NCBI RefSeq assembly: GCF_029873635.1
Contig: NC_080418.1
Coordinates: 10,616,062-10,680,061 of the forward strand
Reading direction: 5' to 3'
Source: Malania oleifera
Taxonomy: Eukaryota > Streptophyta > Magnoliopsida > Santalales > Ximeniaceae
Length of the DNA: 64,000 nt
In this document: piece after piece, positions 48,203-59,936 of the stretch
Layout of the letters: the number at the start of each line of letters is the position of its first letter
Position numbering within the stretch: position 1 is the first letter of the stretch
Program-made: the position numbers and the translations under genes
The notes under the pieces: generated by a model
Seen by the model: the letters and a program-made list of their open reading frames with translations, nothing else
Database searches by the model: none
What the model was told of the DNA's origin: nothing

Positions 48203-49189
48203 TGCCACGACCTGCTCATTTTCCACATTTTTTTTTAATAATAATATCAACGTCATACATTCCAGTTCAGCAGGTCACCATCCACCTAGACCCGTGGGTA
48301 CTAGGGATATAATAGAATATACTTAGCAGAAGCCTAAGCAGCAGAAAGCATATAATCATATACATCTCATCATAACATGCATTACAATACCAGAGTTACT
48401 ACAATCACTATATCTCAGTATATACATCCCAAAAATCATGTCTAGGGACATTCCCCACAAAATGTAACTGTTACTAGAAAAACTTACCCTTCAAAAGGGC
48501 AGATAAACAGTACTATATCAACGGGGCTTTTCCCGCTCTCCTATCTGGGGCTCCTGAAAAGTTAATAAGATTAAGGGGTGAGACACCTCTCAATAAGGGA
48601 AATAAATTAATACCAGTGTGTGACAACATGAGTATTCTGTGTTCTACATATACCATACATAACATATTTAGTACTATTTTGTCAAATCAAGGAAAACATG
48701 TATATATCAAATCATAGCAGAACATATTGCCTTTTCATAAACATATCTCATCTCATATAGTAATAATAACATAAAAACCATCCTGGTAGGTTAGCTGGTT
48801 GTTATCATGTATTACCCTCACATGACTAGGTTGTGTGGCCCGAAGGCGGGACCTGGCAATGGTTGGCCGACCACTGCCAAGTCAAACAGTAGTCTGTAGA
48901 TCCGATGGGTCTGCCAGACCTGGTCCGTATACCAGGGGCGATCACAGCACACTTCTTAAATAACCACATCGACCATCCAATCTTACACCACTCCGTACAG
49001 CGGCGTTAACACAAATATCATGATCATGAAGACCATGGACACATAGCAACGGTACCGTGCAAGTGCTAGCCTAGACCAAGCCAACCAGGTTCTGATATCA
49101 TATACATAAACTAAAATCGTGATACATGGATATCTCATATCATTAATTTTCACATTAATCATATCATTTTGCATATATACGTATATCAT

Positions 49190-49410
49190 AAAAATCATCG
49201 GCCCTTACGCCGGTATTACACATTTTATCATAACTCGGCTCGTACGCCGGTAAATCATAGCACAGCTCGTACGCTGGCAAATCATAGTCACATAGCACGG
49301 CCCGTACGTCGGCAAATCATAGCACAACCCGTACGCTGGAAAATTAGATCCACATAGCATAGCCCGTACACCGAAAAATCACACACAAAGCTCGGCCCGT
49401 ACGCCAGTTT
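49190..49410 (-). repeat. Tandem CGTACG-core repeats in LTR (7 copies)
   Basis: Seven units of roughly 30-38 bp each carry a variant of CGGCCCGTACGCCGG followed by CAAATCATAGCACA. The right LTR has eight copies (58637-58880). Confidence 0.85.
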
Positions 49411-49580
49411 TTCATTATAAAAATCCATATCATCCACATTCCCAGAAAACAGTATTTCACAACATTTTTACTCATGCCACACAAATGGATTTTCACATAT
49501 TCAACATACGATCATTTTCACAATATTTTGAAAATATAAATCATATATATAAATATATTTATTTTTCCTAAAACCAGATG

Positions 49581-49616
<36 letters not shown>

Positions 49617-50185
49617 GCATTTTCTCAAAACGAAACTAGTTTAGTTTATCCCCTTACCTAATTCCAAAAAAGCCCCTAAGAAAATTTTCCCGCACCCGTA
49701 GGGTTCCCAACTCAACACCCTGAAAATACAAACTCTCAGTATTAAACTTCAATATTTCTACGTGCATAACATTTCTTATAACTACCGTTAAGTCAAATTC
49801 AGCTTAAAAAGCCTTCCCTCAACTTAGGGATGATTTCCAACGTTCCCAATTCAACACCCTTGGAAATGAAAACTCTCAATATTAAAATTCAGTATTTCTA
49901 AGCGTATAGCACTTTTCTCAACTGCCACATATCCAAATATTGAGTAAAAAGTCTAACTTTGGATTTGGGATGGTTTCCACCTAGCTTTCACCAACAATCC
50001 GCTCTAACAGATTTGGAGAGAACTTCCCCAGCAGCGTCGTGGTGACTTCGAATTGTCGATCCGGCATAAATCTGGCCCGAAATCGACGAAAGAAAGAGGG
50101 AGAACCGAAGGGGAGAGAGAGAGGAGAAAGATTTCTTAATTTGTAAGTTAAAAATTGGATTTTCCATATTTATAGAACAGGGGAT

Positions 50186-50435
50186 TTCGTTGACGAGACA
50201 CGTCACCTCGTCAACGAGTCCTTCATTAAATTCGCTGATGAGACCCTGTATTCGTCGATGAAATTTAGGCTGTCCCAGAACCTCTCTTGATATTTTCTCA
50301 TTGACGAAGTCCTATGTTCGTCAACGAATTTTCTAATGCACTCGTCGACAAGGCCCTGTATTCGTTGATGAGTCCTGGCAATTTCCTTGAAATTATAGTT
50401 ATCCTCCAAAATGCAATGTCGAGCGTTCGTCGACG
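50186..50435 (-). repeat. GTCGAC palindrome cluster in 3' LTR
   Basis: About nine copies of TCGTCGACGA or variants such as TCGTTGACGAG and TCGTCAACGA, starting 12 bp from the TATA box. The last 40 bp (50409-50450) are absent from the other LTR. Confidence 0.85.
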
Positions 50436-50522
50436 AAATCTACAGCCTCCTTCTATTTCTATTTCTATTTCTATTTCTCTCTCTCTTATTATTAAAATCA
50501 TATTATTCTTCAGGTCACTACA

Positions 50523-50535
50523 TTCTCCCCTCCTT
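50523..50535 (-). other. Polypurine tract of the chromovirus
   Basis: Minus strand AAGGAGGGGAGAA directly before the 3' LTR; upstream is the common gypsy motif ATTTCGAGGACGAAATTT. Confidence 0.85.
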
Positions 50536-50599
50536 ATAAAATTTCGTCCTCGAAATTTACTATTCGTATAATTCATCATCCCTTAAGCAAAATGGTCTA

Positions 50600-50765
50600 C
50601 TTATTTTATTACTTACCCTCACTTATGGCGAAGGAATACTGTGGTTACATTCCGAGTCCTAGGAGATTACATATATACAAGAAAATTCTCCCAACACTAA
50701 AATGTTACACTAATTAAACGATTACATGTACCTGCAATAGGAAGTATAACTTTACTTACATTTTA
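50600..50765 (-). mobile_element. LINE-like 3' tail, copy 4
   Basis: Minus strand TGTAACCACAGTATTCCTTC followed by GCCATAAGTGAGGGTAAGTA. It sits between the integrase stop codon (50771) and the polypurine tract of the chromovirus, so it probably inserted into that element, or it is part of the element's own trailer. No target duplication was defined. Confidence 0.5.
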
Positions 50766-50770
50766 CTGAA

Positions 50771-51765
50771 TCAAACTTCTGGGAATAGATGCGGATACTT
50801 TTGTCTCATCTGCTCCTCGGATTCCTTAGAAGCCTTTTCTATCGCATGATTACTCCACAAAACTTTTACCTGAGGAATCTTCTTGTTACGTAGTTCTTGT
50901 ACTTTCTTATCCAGAATTTGTGCTGGTACCTCCTCATACCCCAGTGAATCACCAAGTTCCAACTCATCATAACTGATGATATGAGAAGGATCGGGGACGT
51001 ATTTTCTCAACATAGCAACATGGAATACATCGTGGATCCTGGACAACACAGGTGGTAAAGCTAGCCTATAGGCTACCGGCTCCACTTTATCTAGAATCTC
51101 AAATGGACAGATAAACTTAGGACTAAGTTTACCCTTCTTCCCAAATCGCATAACCCCTTTCATCGGAGCTATCTTCAAAAACACATGATTTCCCACATCA
51201 AACTCTAGATTCCTGCTGCGATTATCAGTATAACTTTTCTGTCGACTCTGAGCTGCACTGATTCTGTCCCTAATAAGCCGAACTTTATCACACACTTGTT
51301 GCAGAAGCTCTGGCCCCACTACTCGCCGCTTACCCACTTCATCCCACAATAAAGGAGAACGACATCTCCTACCATACAAAGCCTCAAATGGTGTCATGCC
51401 AATGCTAGACTGGTAACTATTATTATACGCGAACTCTACCAGTGGCATGAACTAAGTTCAACTACCCCCAAAGTCCAATACGCATGCACAGACCATGTCC
51501 TCTAGTATCTGTATCGTCCTCTCAGTCTTTCCGTCAGACTGAGGATGGAATGCCGTACTAAACGATAACTGAGACCCCATAGCCTCTTGCAAACTTCTCC
51601 AAAATCGTGATGTGAATCGTGGGTCTCGATTTGACACAATAGATACAGGCACCCCATGAGAACGAACTATCTCCTAAATGTAAATCTCCGCTAAACGGCT
51701 GAGGGAGTAGCTGATCTTGATAGGAATAAAGTGGGTGGTCTTCGTCAAATGGTTAACAATCACCC
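50771..51765 (-). pseudogene. Chromovirus integrase C-half and chromodomain
   Basis: Minus strand from about 51765: VIVNHLTKTTHFIPIK (integrase core), a TAG near 51673-51675, SIVSNRDPRFTSRFW with the second catalytic Asp, then FHPQSDGKTERTIQ with the catalytic Glu. Two further stops at 51449-51460. From 51448 a clean 225-aa stretch has FAYNNSYQSSIGMTPFEAL, then GRRCRSPL, the GPY/F-type HDVFHVAMLRKYVPDPSHI region and a C-terminal chromodomain (EEVPAQILDKKVQELRNK, then VLWSNHAIEKAS). Known role: directs integration, the chromodomain toward heterochromatin. Separated from the N-half by the solo LTR at 51766. Confidence 0.9.
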
Positions 51766-53775
51766 TGATTACGCGTCAAAACTGCGAAATTGAGCATCTT
51801 AACCCGGGCTTTACGGTTTATATTTTTAATTAAGTGCCCAAAATTGTCCAATATTTTAACAAAGTGCAAAAATTATCATTCTTGAGTTTTATTGCAAAAT
51901 TTATGAATTTTTGATAATTTTTTATCGCAGGAACATTTTCGGAAACCAAAACCGACACCTGTTCGTATTTCATGCATAACTTTTCCGTCCAAGTTCTGAT
52001 TGAGACGATTCAAATTTCTGGAGAAAGAGGAAAAAATTATCTACAACTTTTATGTTTTTAGTTTTGTGAGAAACGGGTTTCAAAAGAGTCAGATTTGTGG
52101 TGAACAGAGAACGAAAAAATGAAAAAGAAAAAAAAGAAAGAAGATATATTAAATGGGCTTTGATTTGACCCGGCCATGCAGCCGGGTCGGGTCTGGCGAT
52201 TGGGTCTTAGGGCTATGTTTCCCCTCTCCCCTTTTTATTGTTTTTTTTTTTCTTTTCTCTTCCCTGTTGGGCGCTGCCCCAGCCGCATCCTTCTCTTCCT
52301 CTTCTCTTTCTTCTTCTTCTTCTTCTTCTTCTTCTTCTTCTTCTTCTTCTTCTTCTTCTTCTTCTTCCTGCTTCTCTCCTCTTCGCTTCTTTCCCCTGCC
52401 CTCTGCTCTCTCTATCGTTTCAGCTTTGTTTTCCCTTGTCCCCTTGCTGCTGCACCTCCAACAACACCATCCCCAGCCTCTCCTCTTCCCTGCTGCACAG
52501 CTCCGGCCACCCTACAACTCTCCAGATCTGCAGCAGCTTCTCCACAGCAAGCCAGCCCTGTTCCAACAACCAGAGCAGCAGCTCTAGCCGATTTCCTCTG
52601 CTCTGCTCCACTCCAGACTCCCTCTAGCCTCTACAACTTCTTCGGCCAGCCATTCCATCAGACCCGAGCAGAGCACAGCAGTCTCCTGCACAGCGACAAC
52701 AGACCCGAGCACTCTTCCAGGCTCCTCTATTCTCTTTCTCTATCTCTCTCTCTCTCTTTTTTTCTATCTCTTTCTTTTATTTATATATTTATTTAATTTT
52801 TTTTTGTATTGAAAGTTGGACATGGTTAAATTAGTATTAAGGTTTATTTTAGATTTTAAATAATTGTTAAGTTGTTTTTGCCTTTGGAAAATTAAATTAG
52901 TTGTGATTTTTTTTGTTCAAGACTTATTCTTATTTTTTTTGTTGAAACTCAATTTAGATTAGGTTTGGTTTTATCAAAGTTTGTATTTTTCTTATGGTCT
53001 TTCGTTTTATTGATGCAATGAGCCACCATGGAATTAATTTAACCCGAAAAGTGTGTATTGTAAGCATGAGTGGCTAAGTTCGGTGACTTGAATTGTGGGT
53101 CAAAGTCGTTTGCTTTCCATGGTTTGTTAGTTTCCCTAAAATATTATTGTTAAACTTTTATTTGGTTGAAACTGAAAATTTAAGGCATCGTTGATAAATC
53201 GCTGGCTCTTATTTCTTGTTTTGTTGTTGACGTTAGGCACATCAAAACCTTGATTTAATCTAGGATTTTAATCAACTTATTTTTACATAAAATTCGGTTG
53301 ATGCTTAATGAGAGTTTATATTTTCTTCCGTTTGGATGTGGCAAATTTACTCAAGCTTAGTAATAAAATTTCATCTTATTTATGCCTTGATTGGATTAAC
53401 AAGAAAAGGAGTAAGGCCTAGGGAATCAGTAAACGATGGAAGCAAGCAGACATTGAACCCGTAACTCGAGTGTTTGGTAAAATTGTTTCAGTTAATCTGT
53501 TCAATTTGGTTGCGTTATTAGATTTACATTTTTGGAAAATTGATAAAATTTTAGTTTCATTTTGATAGTTTACTCAACCTTCTCTCACTTTGTTTACTGT
53601 TTTCAAAATCGTAAAAGACCAAAAAGATTTTCAAACCCCATTTTTCAGCAACAGGATTTCACTAAACTTGCATAAATACTTTGATACTCAGTGGTCCCTG
53701 TGGAATACGATCCTGGACTCATCCTTTATACAACTTGACACTTCTGCACTTGGAAGCACAACTCAGAACAAGTCA
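51766..53775 (+). mobile_element. Solo LTR, Tat/Ogre-like gypsy
   Basis: 2010 bp, TGATTACGCGTCAAAACTG to CTCAGAACAAGTCA, flanked by a perfect 5-bp duplication CACCC (51761-51765 and 53776-53780) inside the chromovirus integrase. No interior. A phrase near the end, GTCCCTGTGGAATACGATCC, is typical of Tat/Athila-type LTRs. It has a TTC microsatellite (about 52310-52366) and a CT-rich region that give large spurious open frames on +. Confidence 0.9.
52310..52366 (+). repeat. (TTC)n microsatellite
   Basis: About 19 TTC units inside the solo LTR; poly-Ser, poly-Phe and poly-Leu frames here are artefacts. Confidence 0.95.
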
Positions 53776-53780
53776 CACCC

Positions 53781-54460
53781 AGATGGCATTCTGGCCCTAT
53801 AACGTCGTCGGCAGTCCTGACATGAAGTCCATAGATATATTATCCCACTTCCACTCTGGGATAAATAATGGCTGCAACTGCCCTGCCGGCCTCTGGTGCT
53901 TAGCCTTTATCTGCTGGCACGTCAAACACTAGGCTACATACTCAGCGATCTCTCTCTTCACACCACTCCACCAGTACGACTCTCGCAGATCTCTGTACAT
54001 TTTCGTACTACTGGGATGAACTGTATACAAAGATCTGTGAGCTTTCTCTACAATAGTCTTCCTGATCTCAGTATTAGCAGGAACGCATAATCTGAAATAA
54101 AACCGCAAAGCTCCATCATTTGCAATACTGAAATCTTCCCCCTTACCCATCTGTACTCTGTCTATCACCCCTACTAATTCTGGGTCTTCCTTCTAGACGG
54201 CTTTAATTCTTTCTTGCAGAGTAGGTTGTACTACTAGGCTGGTAATACACACTGGGAGATCACTCTCCACCAACTCTATACCGAGTCTCTCCAGATCCAT
54301 CATGATCAGATATTGGATCTCCATAGCTGTCAACACTAGTTCCCTGGATTTCCTGCTCAACACATCAGCCCACATTTGCTTTCCCTAGGTGATAACTGAT
54401 GGTACAATCAAAATCCTTTATCAACTCCAACCACCTTCTCTGCCTCATATTTAGTTCTTT
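53781..54460 (-). pseudogene. Chromovirus RNase H end and integrase N-half
   Basis: After a one-base frame change near the conserved GKAN..ADALSRK site (54376-54460), the minus-strand frame gives WADVLSRKSRELV, then the integrase HHCC zinc finger (AHRSLYTVHPSSTKMYRDLR, YWWSGVKREIAEYVA, a [19 protein letters not shown]) and the start of the core, SMDFMSGLP, with the first catalytic Asp. It is cut by the solo LTR after GQNAIWV. Confidence 0.88.
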
Positions 54461-55951
54461 CTACATAAAGAAGTACTTTAAACTCTTGTGGTCAGAGAAA
54501 ATCTTACACTGCTCGCCGTACAGATAATGCCTCCAAATTTTCAGTGCGTGTACCACTGCAGCCAATTCAAGATCATGTGTAGGGTAGTTCTTCTCATATT
54601 CTTTCAACTGCCTGGATGCATATGCCACTACCCTGTCATGCTGCATCAATACACAGCCAAGTCCTTTCAAGGACGCATCACTGTAGATAGTATAACCTTC
54701 ACCCCCAAATGGGATGATCAATACAGGCGCTGTGACTAATCTCTGCTTCAGCTCCTGAAAACTCTGCTCACAGTTATCGTCCCACTCAAATCTGGCATTC
54801 TTCTTCGTCAGTTGTGTCAAAGGTCCAGACAAAGCTGAAAATCCCTCAACGAAACGACAGCAATAGCCAGCTAGCCCCAAGAAACTCCTGATCTCCTGGA
54901 CATTCCTCAGTCTAGCCCAATTCACTACAGCCTTAATCTTGTTAGGATCCACAGAAATACCATCTCCAGATACAACATGCCTCAAGAACACGACCTTCTC
55001 GAGCCAGAATTCACATTTACTGAACTTGGCGTACAACTTCTTTTCCCGAAGTGTCTGCAAAACCTGCCTCGGGTGCGTCTCATGCTCCTTATTGCTCCTT
55101 GAATAGACTAGTACATCATTAATAAATACAACAACAAACTGGTCTAGGTATTGGTGAAAAACTCTGTTCATCAAGTCCATAAATACCGCAAGAGCATTTG
55201 TCAAACCAAACGGCATAACAAGAAACTCATAATGACCGTACCTGGTCCTGAAGGCCGTCTTCGAGACGTCTTCTGCTTTCACTTTCACCTGATGGTATCC
55301 GGATCTGAGGTCAATCTACGAATACAACCGTGTATCCTGGAGCTGGTCAAACAAATCGTCAATACAGGGTAGAGGATACTTGTTCTTGATTGTCACTTTA
55401 TTAATCTCTTTATAGTCTATACACATCCTCATAGTCCCATCTTTCTTCTTCACAAATAAAACTGGGGCTCCCCAAGAAGATACACTAGGTCGTATGAAGC
55501 CCTTATCAAGAAGATCTTGCAACTGATTCTTCAATTCCGCCAACTCTACTGGCGCCATTCGATAAAGTACTTTGGAAATAGGTGTTGTAGTTGGAAGTAG
55601 ATCTATGGAAAAATCTACCTCACGATTAGGTGGCAAGTCTGGTAACTCATCGGGGAAAACATCTGTAAACTCCTTTACTACAGGCATGCTAGCAAGTTTT
55701 GATTCATTTTCTGACATCTCTTCCACAATAGCCACAAATCCCTGACAACCACTCAACAGTAATCTTCTGGCCTGAATAGCTGAAACTAACTGAGGCGGGG
55801 ATTGCCCTCCCGACCCTACAAACTTGAACTTTACGCTGAATATCACTTCTCGTGCTCGGCATTCTATGCTGGCAAAATGGGCCGCTAGCCAATCCATGCC
55901 AAGAATAACATCAAACTCATGCATGTCCAACACTATCAAATCAACAAACAA
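54461..55951 (-). pseudogene. Chromovirus protease tail, RT and RNase H
   Basis: Minus strand frame from 55951: VILGMDWLA (protease end), [18 protein letters not shown] (linker), then [22 protein letters not shown], a TAG at 55316-55318, [20 protein letters not shown] and the catalytic motif. The motif reads FINDVL where active elements have FIDD; the codon AAT at about 55118-55120 shows a G-to-A change from GAT. RNase H follows ([36 protein letters not shown]). Loss of a catalytic Asp means this RT is dead even without the stops. Confidence 0.92.
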
Positions 55952-55981
55952 AGTCTTTCCTTGAATATCAACTGAACAATC

Positions 55982-57355
55982 TCAGAGCACCCTACTACAT
56001 CTCACTACCGACCCAGTCGGTGTAGATATCAACAATTCAACATCTAATGACTGTGTTTCAGCCCCACATAATTTAACACACCTTGATGACATGAACGAGT
56101 GTGTAGCTCTTAAATCAAATAATGCAATAATTTTAAAAGAAAGCATAATCACCATACCTGTCACCATGTCACCCGACGTCTCAGCCTCACCCGGCGTCAG
56201 AGTAAACACCCTGGATGGAGCCGTATTCCGCTGCTGGCCCCCACGTGGCACCTGATAACCTCCTCGGGTAGCCTGATGTCCTCCCTGATAGGATCTGGGA
56301 GCTGGAACTACATCTGGTGGGGTAGGACAGTCTCGCACCATATGCTCCGATCTACCGCAGCGGTACCACACCAAAACATCTAGTGGTGTAGGACAGTCTC
56401 GCACCATATGCCCTGATCTACTGCAGTGATAGCACACCACACCACCTTCTCGACACTCCCCCCAATGCCTCCTACCACAAGTCTGACAGACTGGAGGACC
56501 CTGCCCTGTCTGCACCTCACGTCCTCCTGTCTCATGTCTTCGTCCTCTGCCATGATTTCCTCTCCTCCACTGGCCCGGTCTATGACCCTGCTGGTAGCTG
56601 GTAGATGCAGATCTCTTCCTCTGTCCCTGCTCCTCTGCATCAAAACGCTCACCAATCTCTGCCAAGGCCACCCTCTCAACTAACTCAACAAAGTCCTGGA
56701 CCCGCAGCATCACCACCTGCTTGAATATGCTCCGTCGCAAGCCTCTCTCAAACTGCCTCGCCTTCTTTACCTCATCAGGAACAATATATGGGGCGAAACA
56801 AGAGAGCTCGATAAAAGGTGTTGCATACTGCTGGACGGATAGTTGTCCCTGCTTCAGACTCAAGAACTCTTCTACCTTAGCCTCCCTTACAGTAGCTGGA
56901 AAATATCTGTCAAAGAACAAATCTTTAAATTGGTCTCATGTCATGGCTATCGGAGTCACCCTCTACTGCTCCAATACTCTCACCACAGTCCACCACCTCT
57001 CAGCCTCTCCTGTCAATCTATAGGTGGAGAAAAGGACCCTCTGTTCCTCAGTACACGGCATTACAGCCAAGATTTTCTCAGTCTCTTGCATCCAATTCTC
57101 GACGGCTATAGGATCAACTCCACCTGAGAATGCTAGAGGATTCATCTTCATAAACTTCTCTATGGTGCACCCATGGCCTAGAGATGGACCACTCTGCTCC
57201 TTCGAGCTCCTAGCGATCTTAGCCATAACCTGTTGAGTCACGCTACGTAATACCACATTAGAGTCGGTCCCAGCTGCACCTGATGGTTCTACTCCATCAC
57301 TGCCACTAGCATGGGCACTATTTCTTCCTGAATCCATCTTGGAAACAACAAACAC
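55982..57355 (-). pseudogene. Chromovirus gag and start of protease
   Basis: ATG: MDSGRNSAHASG near 57337-57339 or the upstream Met at 57355. Gag core MKMNPLAFSGGVDPIAVENW and [23 protein letters not shown] at 56963-56965, a TGA where MTWDQF is usual, then FERGLRRSIFKQV and a duplicated zinc-finger region: CYHCSRSGHMVRDC and YRCGRSEHMVRDC (first Cys lost). The protease active site, normally DTGA/DSGA, reads FDLRATHSFMS, so the Gly is lost. A TAG at 55982-55984 separates it from the next stretch, in the same frame. Confidence 0.9.
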
Positions 57356-57625
57356 AACTTAGAAATTCTATCCTCATAATTTACCCACCTATCCTCACCA
57401 CTTATCTCAACACTTCCCAACTCATTTCTAATCCCCAGTCCTACATTCTAGGAACACAACCCGACAATAGCTTACTATGGTTTGCTTGAAATCGTCACTC
57501 CAGGAAAAACACAGAAACTACCACGGAAGTCTTGCTTCTAGAGGGTAGAACAAAGCCTCAAATCATTTCCTAAACTCTGGTATTGTTTCTGCTGCATTCT
57601 AAAGTCTACAAAACCTAGCAACCTA

Positions 57626-57638
57626 GGCTCTGATACCA
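57626..57638 (-). other. Primer-binding site of the chromovirus
   Basis: Minus strand TGGTATCAGAGCC, a perfect tRNA-Met-type site, three bases inside the 5' LTR. Confidence 0.93.
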
Positions 57639-57641
57639 AAC

Positions 57642-59936
57642 TGTCACGACCTGCTCATTTTCCACATTTTTTTTTAATAATAATATCAACGTCATACATT
57701 CCAGCTTAGCAAATCACCATCCACCTGGACCCGTGGGTACCAAGGATATAACATAATATACTTAGCATAAGCCTAAGCAGCAAAAAGCATATAATCATAT
57801 ACATCTCATTATAACATGCATTACAATACCAGAGTTACTACAATCACTATAGCTCAGTATATACATCCCAAAAATCATGTCTAGGGACATTTCCCACAAA
57901 ATCTAACTGTCCCTAGAAAAACTTACCCTTCAAAAGGGCAGATAAACAGTACTATATCAGCAGGGCTTTTCCCGCTCTCCTATCTGGGGCTCCTGAAAAG
58001 TTAATAAGATTTAGGGGTGAGACACCTCTCAGTAAGGGAAATAAACTAATACCAATGTGTGGCAACATGAGTATTCTGTGTTCTACATATACCATACATA
58101 ACATATTTAGTACTATTTTGTCAAATCTGGGAAAACATGTATATATCAAATCATAGCAGAACATATTGCCTTTTCATAAACATATCTCATCTCATATAGT
58201 AATAATAACATAAAAACCATCCTGGTAGGTTGGCTGGCTGTTGTCATGTATTACCCCCACATGACTAAGTTGTGTGGCCCGAAGGTGGGGACCTGACAAT
58301 GGTTGGCCGACCACTGTCAAGTCAAACAGTAGTCTGTAGATCCAATGGGTCTGCCAGACCTGGTCCGTACACCAGGGGCGATCACAACACACTTCTTAAA
58401 TAACCACATCGACCATCGAATCTCACACCACTCCGTACAGTAGCGTTAACACAAATATCATGATCACGAAGACCATGGACACATAGCAACGGTACCGTGC
58501 AAGTGCTAGCCTAGACTAAGCTAACAAGGTTCTGATATCATATACATATACTAAAATCATGATACATGGATATCTCATATCATTAATTTTCACATTAATC
58601 ATATCATTTTGCATATATACGTATATCATGAAAATCATCGGCCCGTACGCTGGTATTACACATTTTATCATAGCTCGGCTCGTACGCTGGCAAATCATAG
58701 CACAGCCCGTACGGTGGCAAATCACAGTCACATAGCACGGCTCGTACGCCGACAAATCATAGCACAGCTCGTACGCTAGCAAATCACATCCACATAGCAC
58801 GGCCCATACGTCGGCAAATCACACCCAAAGCTCAGCCCGTACGTCCGCAAATCATATAAAATCTTGCCCTGTACGCCGGTTTTCCATTATAAAAATCCAT
58901 ATCATCCACATTCCCAGAAAATAGTATTTCACAACATTTTTACTCATGCCACACAAATGGATTTTCACATATTCAACATACGATCATTTTCACAGTATTT
59001 TGAAAATATAAATCATATTTATAAATATATTTATTTTTCCTAAAACCAAATGCTATATATATATATATATATATATATACATGCATTTTCTCAAAACGAA
59101 ACTAGCTTATTTTATACCCTTACCTAATTCCAAAAAAGCCCCTAAGAAAATTTCCCCGCTCCCGTAGGGTTCCCAACTCAACACCCTGAAAATACAAACT
59201 CTCAGTATTAAACTTCAATATTTCTACGTGCATAACATTTCTTATAACTACCGTTAAGTCAAATTCGGTTTAAAAAGTCTTACCTCAACTTAGGGATGAT
59301 TTCCAATGTTCCCAATTCAACGCCTCTGGAAATGGAAACTCCCAATATTAAAGTTCAGTATTTCTAAACGTATAACACTTTTTTCAACTGTTACAAATCC
59401 AAATATTGAGTAAAAAGTCTTACCCTGGATTTGGGATGGTTTCCACCTAACTTTCACCAACGATCCGCTCCAGCGGATTTGGTGGGAACTTCCCCAAGAG
59501 CGTCGTGGTGACTTCGGATTGTTGATCCGGCATAAATCTGGCCCAAAATTGACAAAAGAAAGAAGGAGAACCAAAGGGGAGGGAGAGAGGAGAAAGATTT
59601 TTTAATTTTTAAGTTAAAAATCAGATTTTCCATATTTATAGAACAGGGGATTTCGTCGACGAGACACGTCACCTCGTCGATGAGTCCTTTATTAAATTCG
59701 TCGATGAGACCCTATATTCGTCGACGAAATTCAAGCTATCCCAAAACCTCTCTCGGTATTTTCTCGTCGACGAAACCCTGTGTTCGTCAACGAATTTTCT
59801 TATGCACTCGTCGATGAGGCTCTGTATTCATCGACGAGTCCTGGTAATTTCCTTGAAATTATGGTTATCCTTCTGTTTCTATTTCTATTTCTCTCTCTCT
59901 TATTATTAAAATCATATTATTCTTCGGGTCACTACA
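57642..59936 (-). repeat. 5' LTR of the chromovirus
   Basis: 2295 bp, minus strand TGTAGTGACCCGAAGAATAA to GGTCGTGACA. TATA box 59632-59641, GTCGAC cluster 59650-59842, eight-copy CGTACG block 58637-58880. Clearly the partner of 48203-50522, with many scattered transitions. Confidence 0.93.
58637..58880 (-). repeat. Tandem CGTACG-core repeats in LTR (8 copies)
   Basis: Eight variants of CGGCTCGTACGCCGG. In some units the two sides change together (CGGC..GCCG versus CAGC..GCTG), keeping a short inverted repeat around CGTAC. Confidence 0.8.

Larger units (their letters stand above)
48203..50522 (-). repeat. 3' LTR of the chromovirus
   Basis: 2320 bp. Minus strand TGTAGTGACCTGAAGAATAA to GGTCGTGGCA. 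TATA box on minus 50166-50174. GTCGAC cluster at 50186-50435. Tandem repeat block at 49190-49410 with seven copies of a CGGCCCGTACGCCGG motif. TA microsatellite 49584-49611. Confidence 0.93.
48203..59936 (-). mobile_element. Complete gypsy chromovirus (Tekay-like), inactive
   Basis: 11,734 bp including a 2,010-bp nested solo LTR. Two LTRs (left 48203-50522, 2320 bp; right 57642-59936, 2295 bp), primer-binding site 57626-57638, polypurine tract 50523-50535. Order gag, protease, RT, RNase H, integrase, chromodomain. Inserted in the RNase H region of a minus-strand copia element. Flanks CCTTC and CTATC are a worn 5-bp duplication, and the host frame resumes once the insertion is removed. In one long frame there are several stops and one frameshift (54376-54460), and the RT active site is altered. 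It is not autonomous. Confidence 0.93.

Noticed and set aside
52153-52796. Overlapping open frames of up to 206 codons
   Set aside because: They are translations of a TTC/CT microsatellite inside the solo LTR (poly-Ser, poly-Phe, poly-Leu). No domain and no gene structure.
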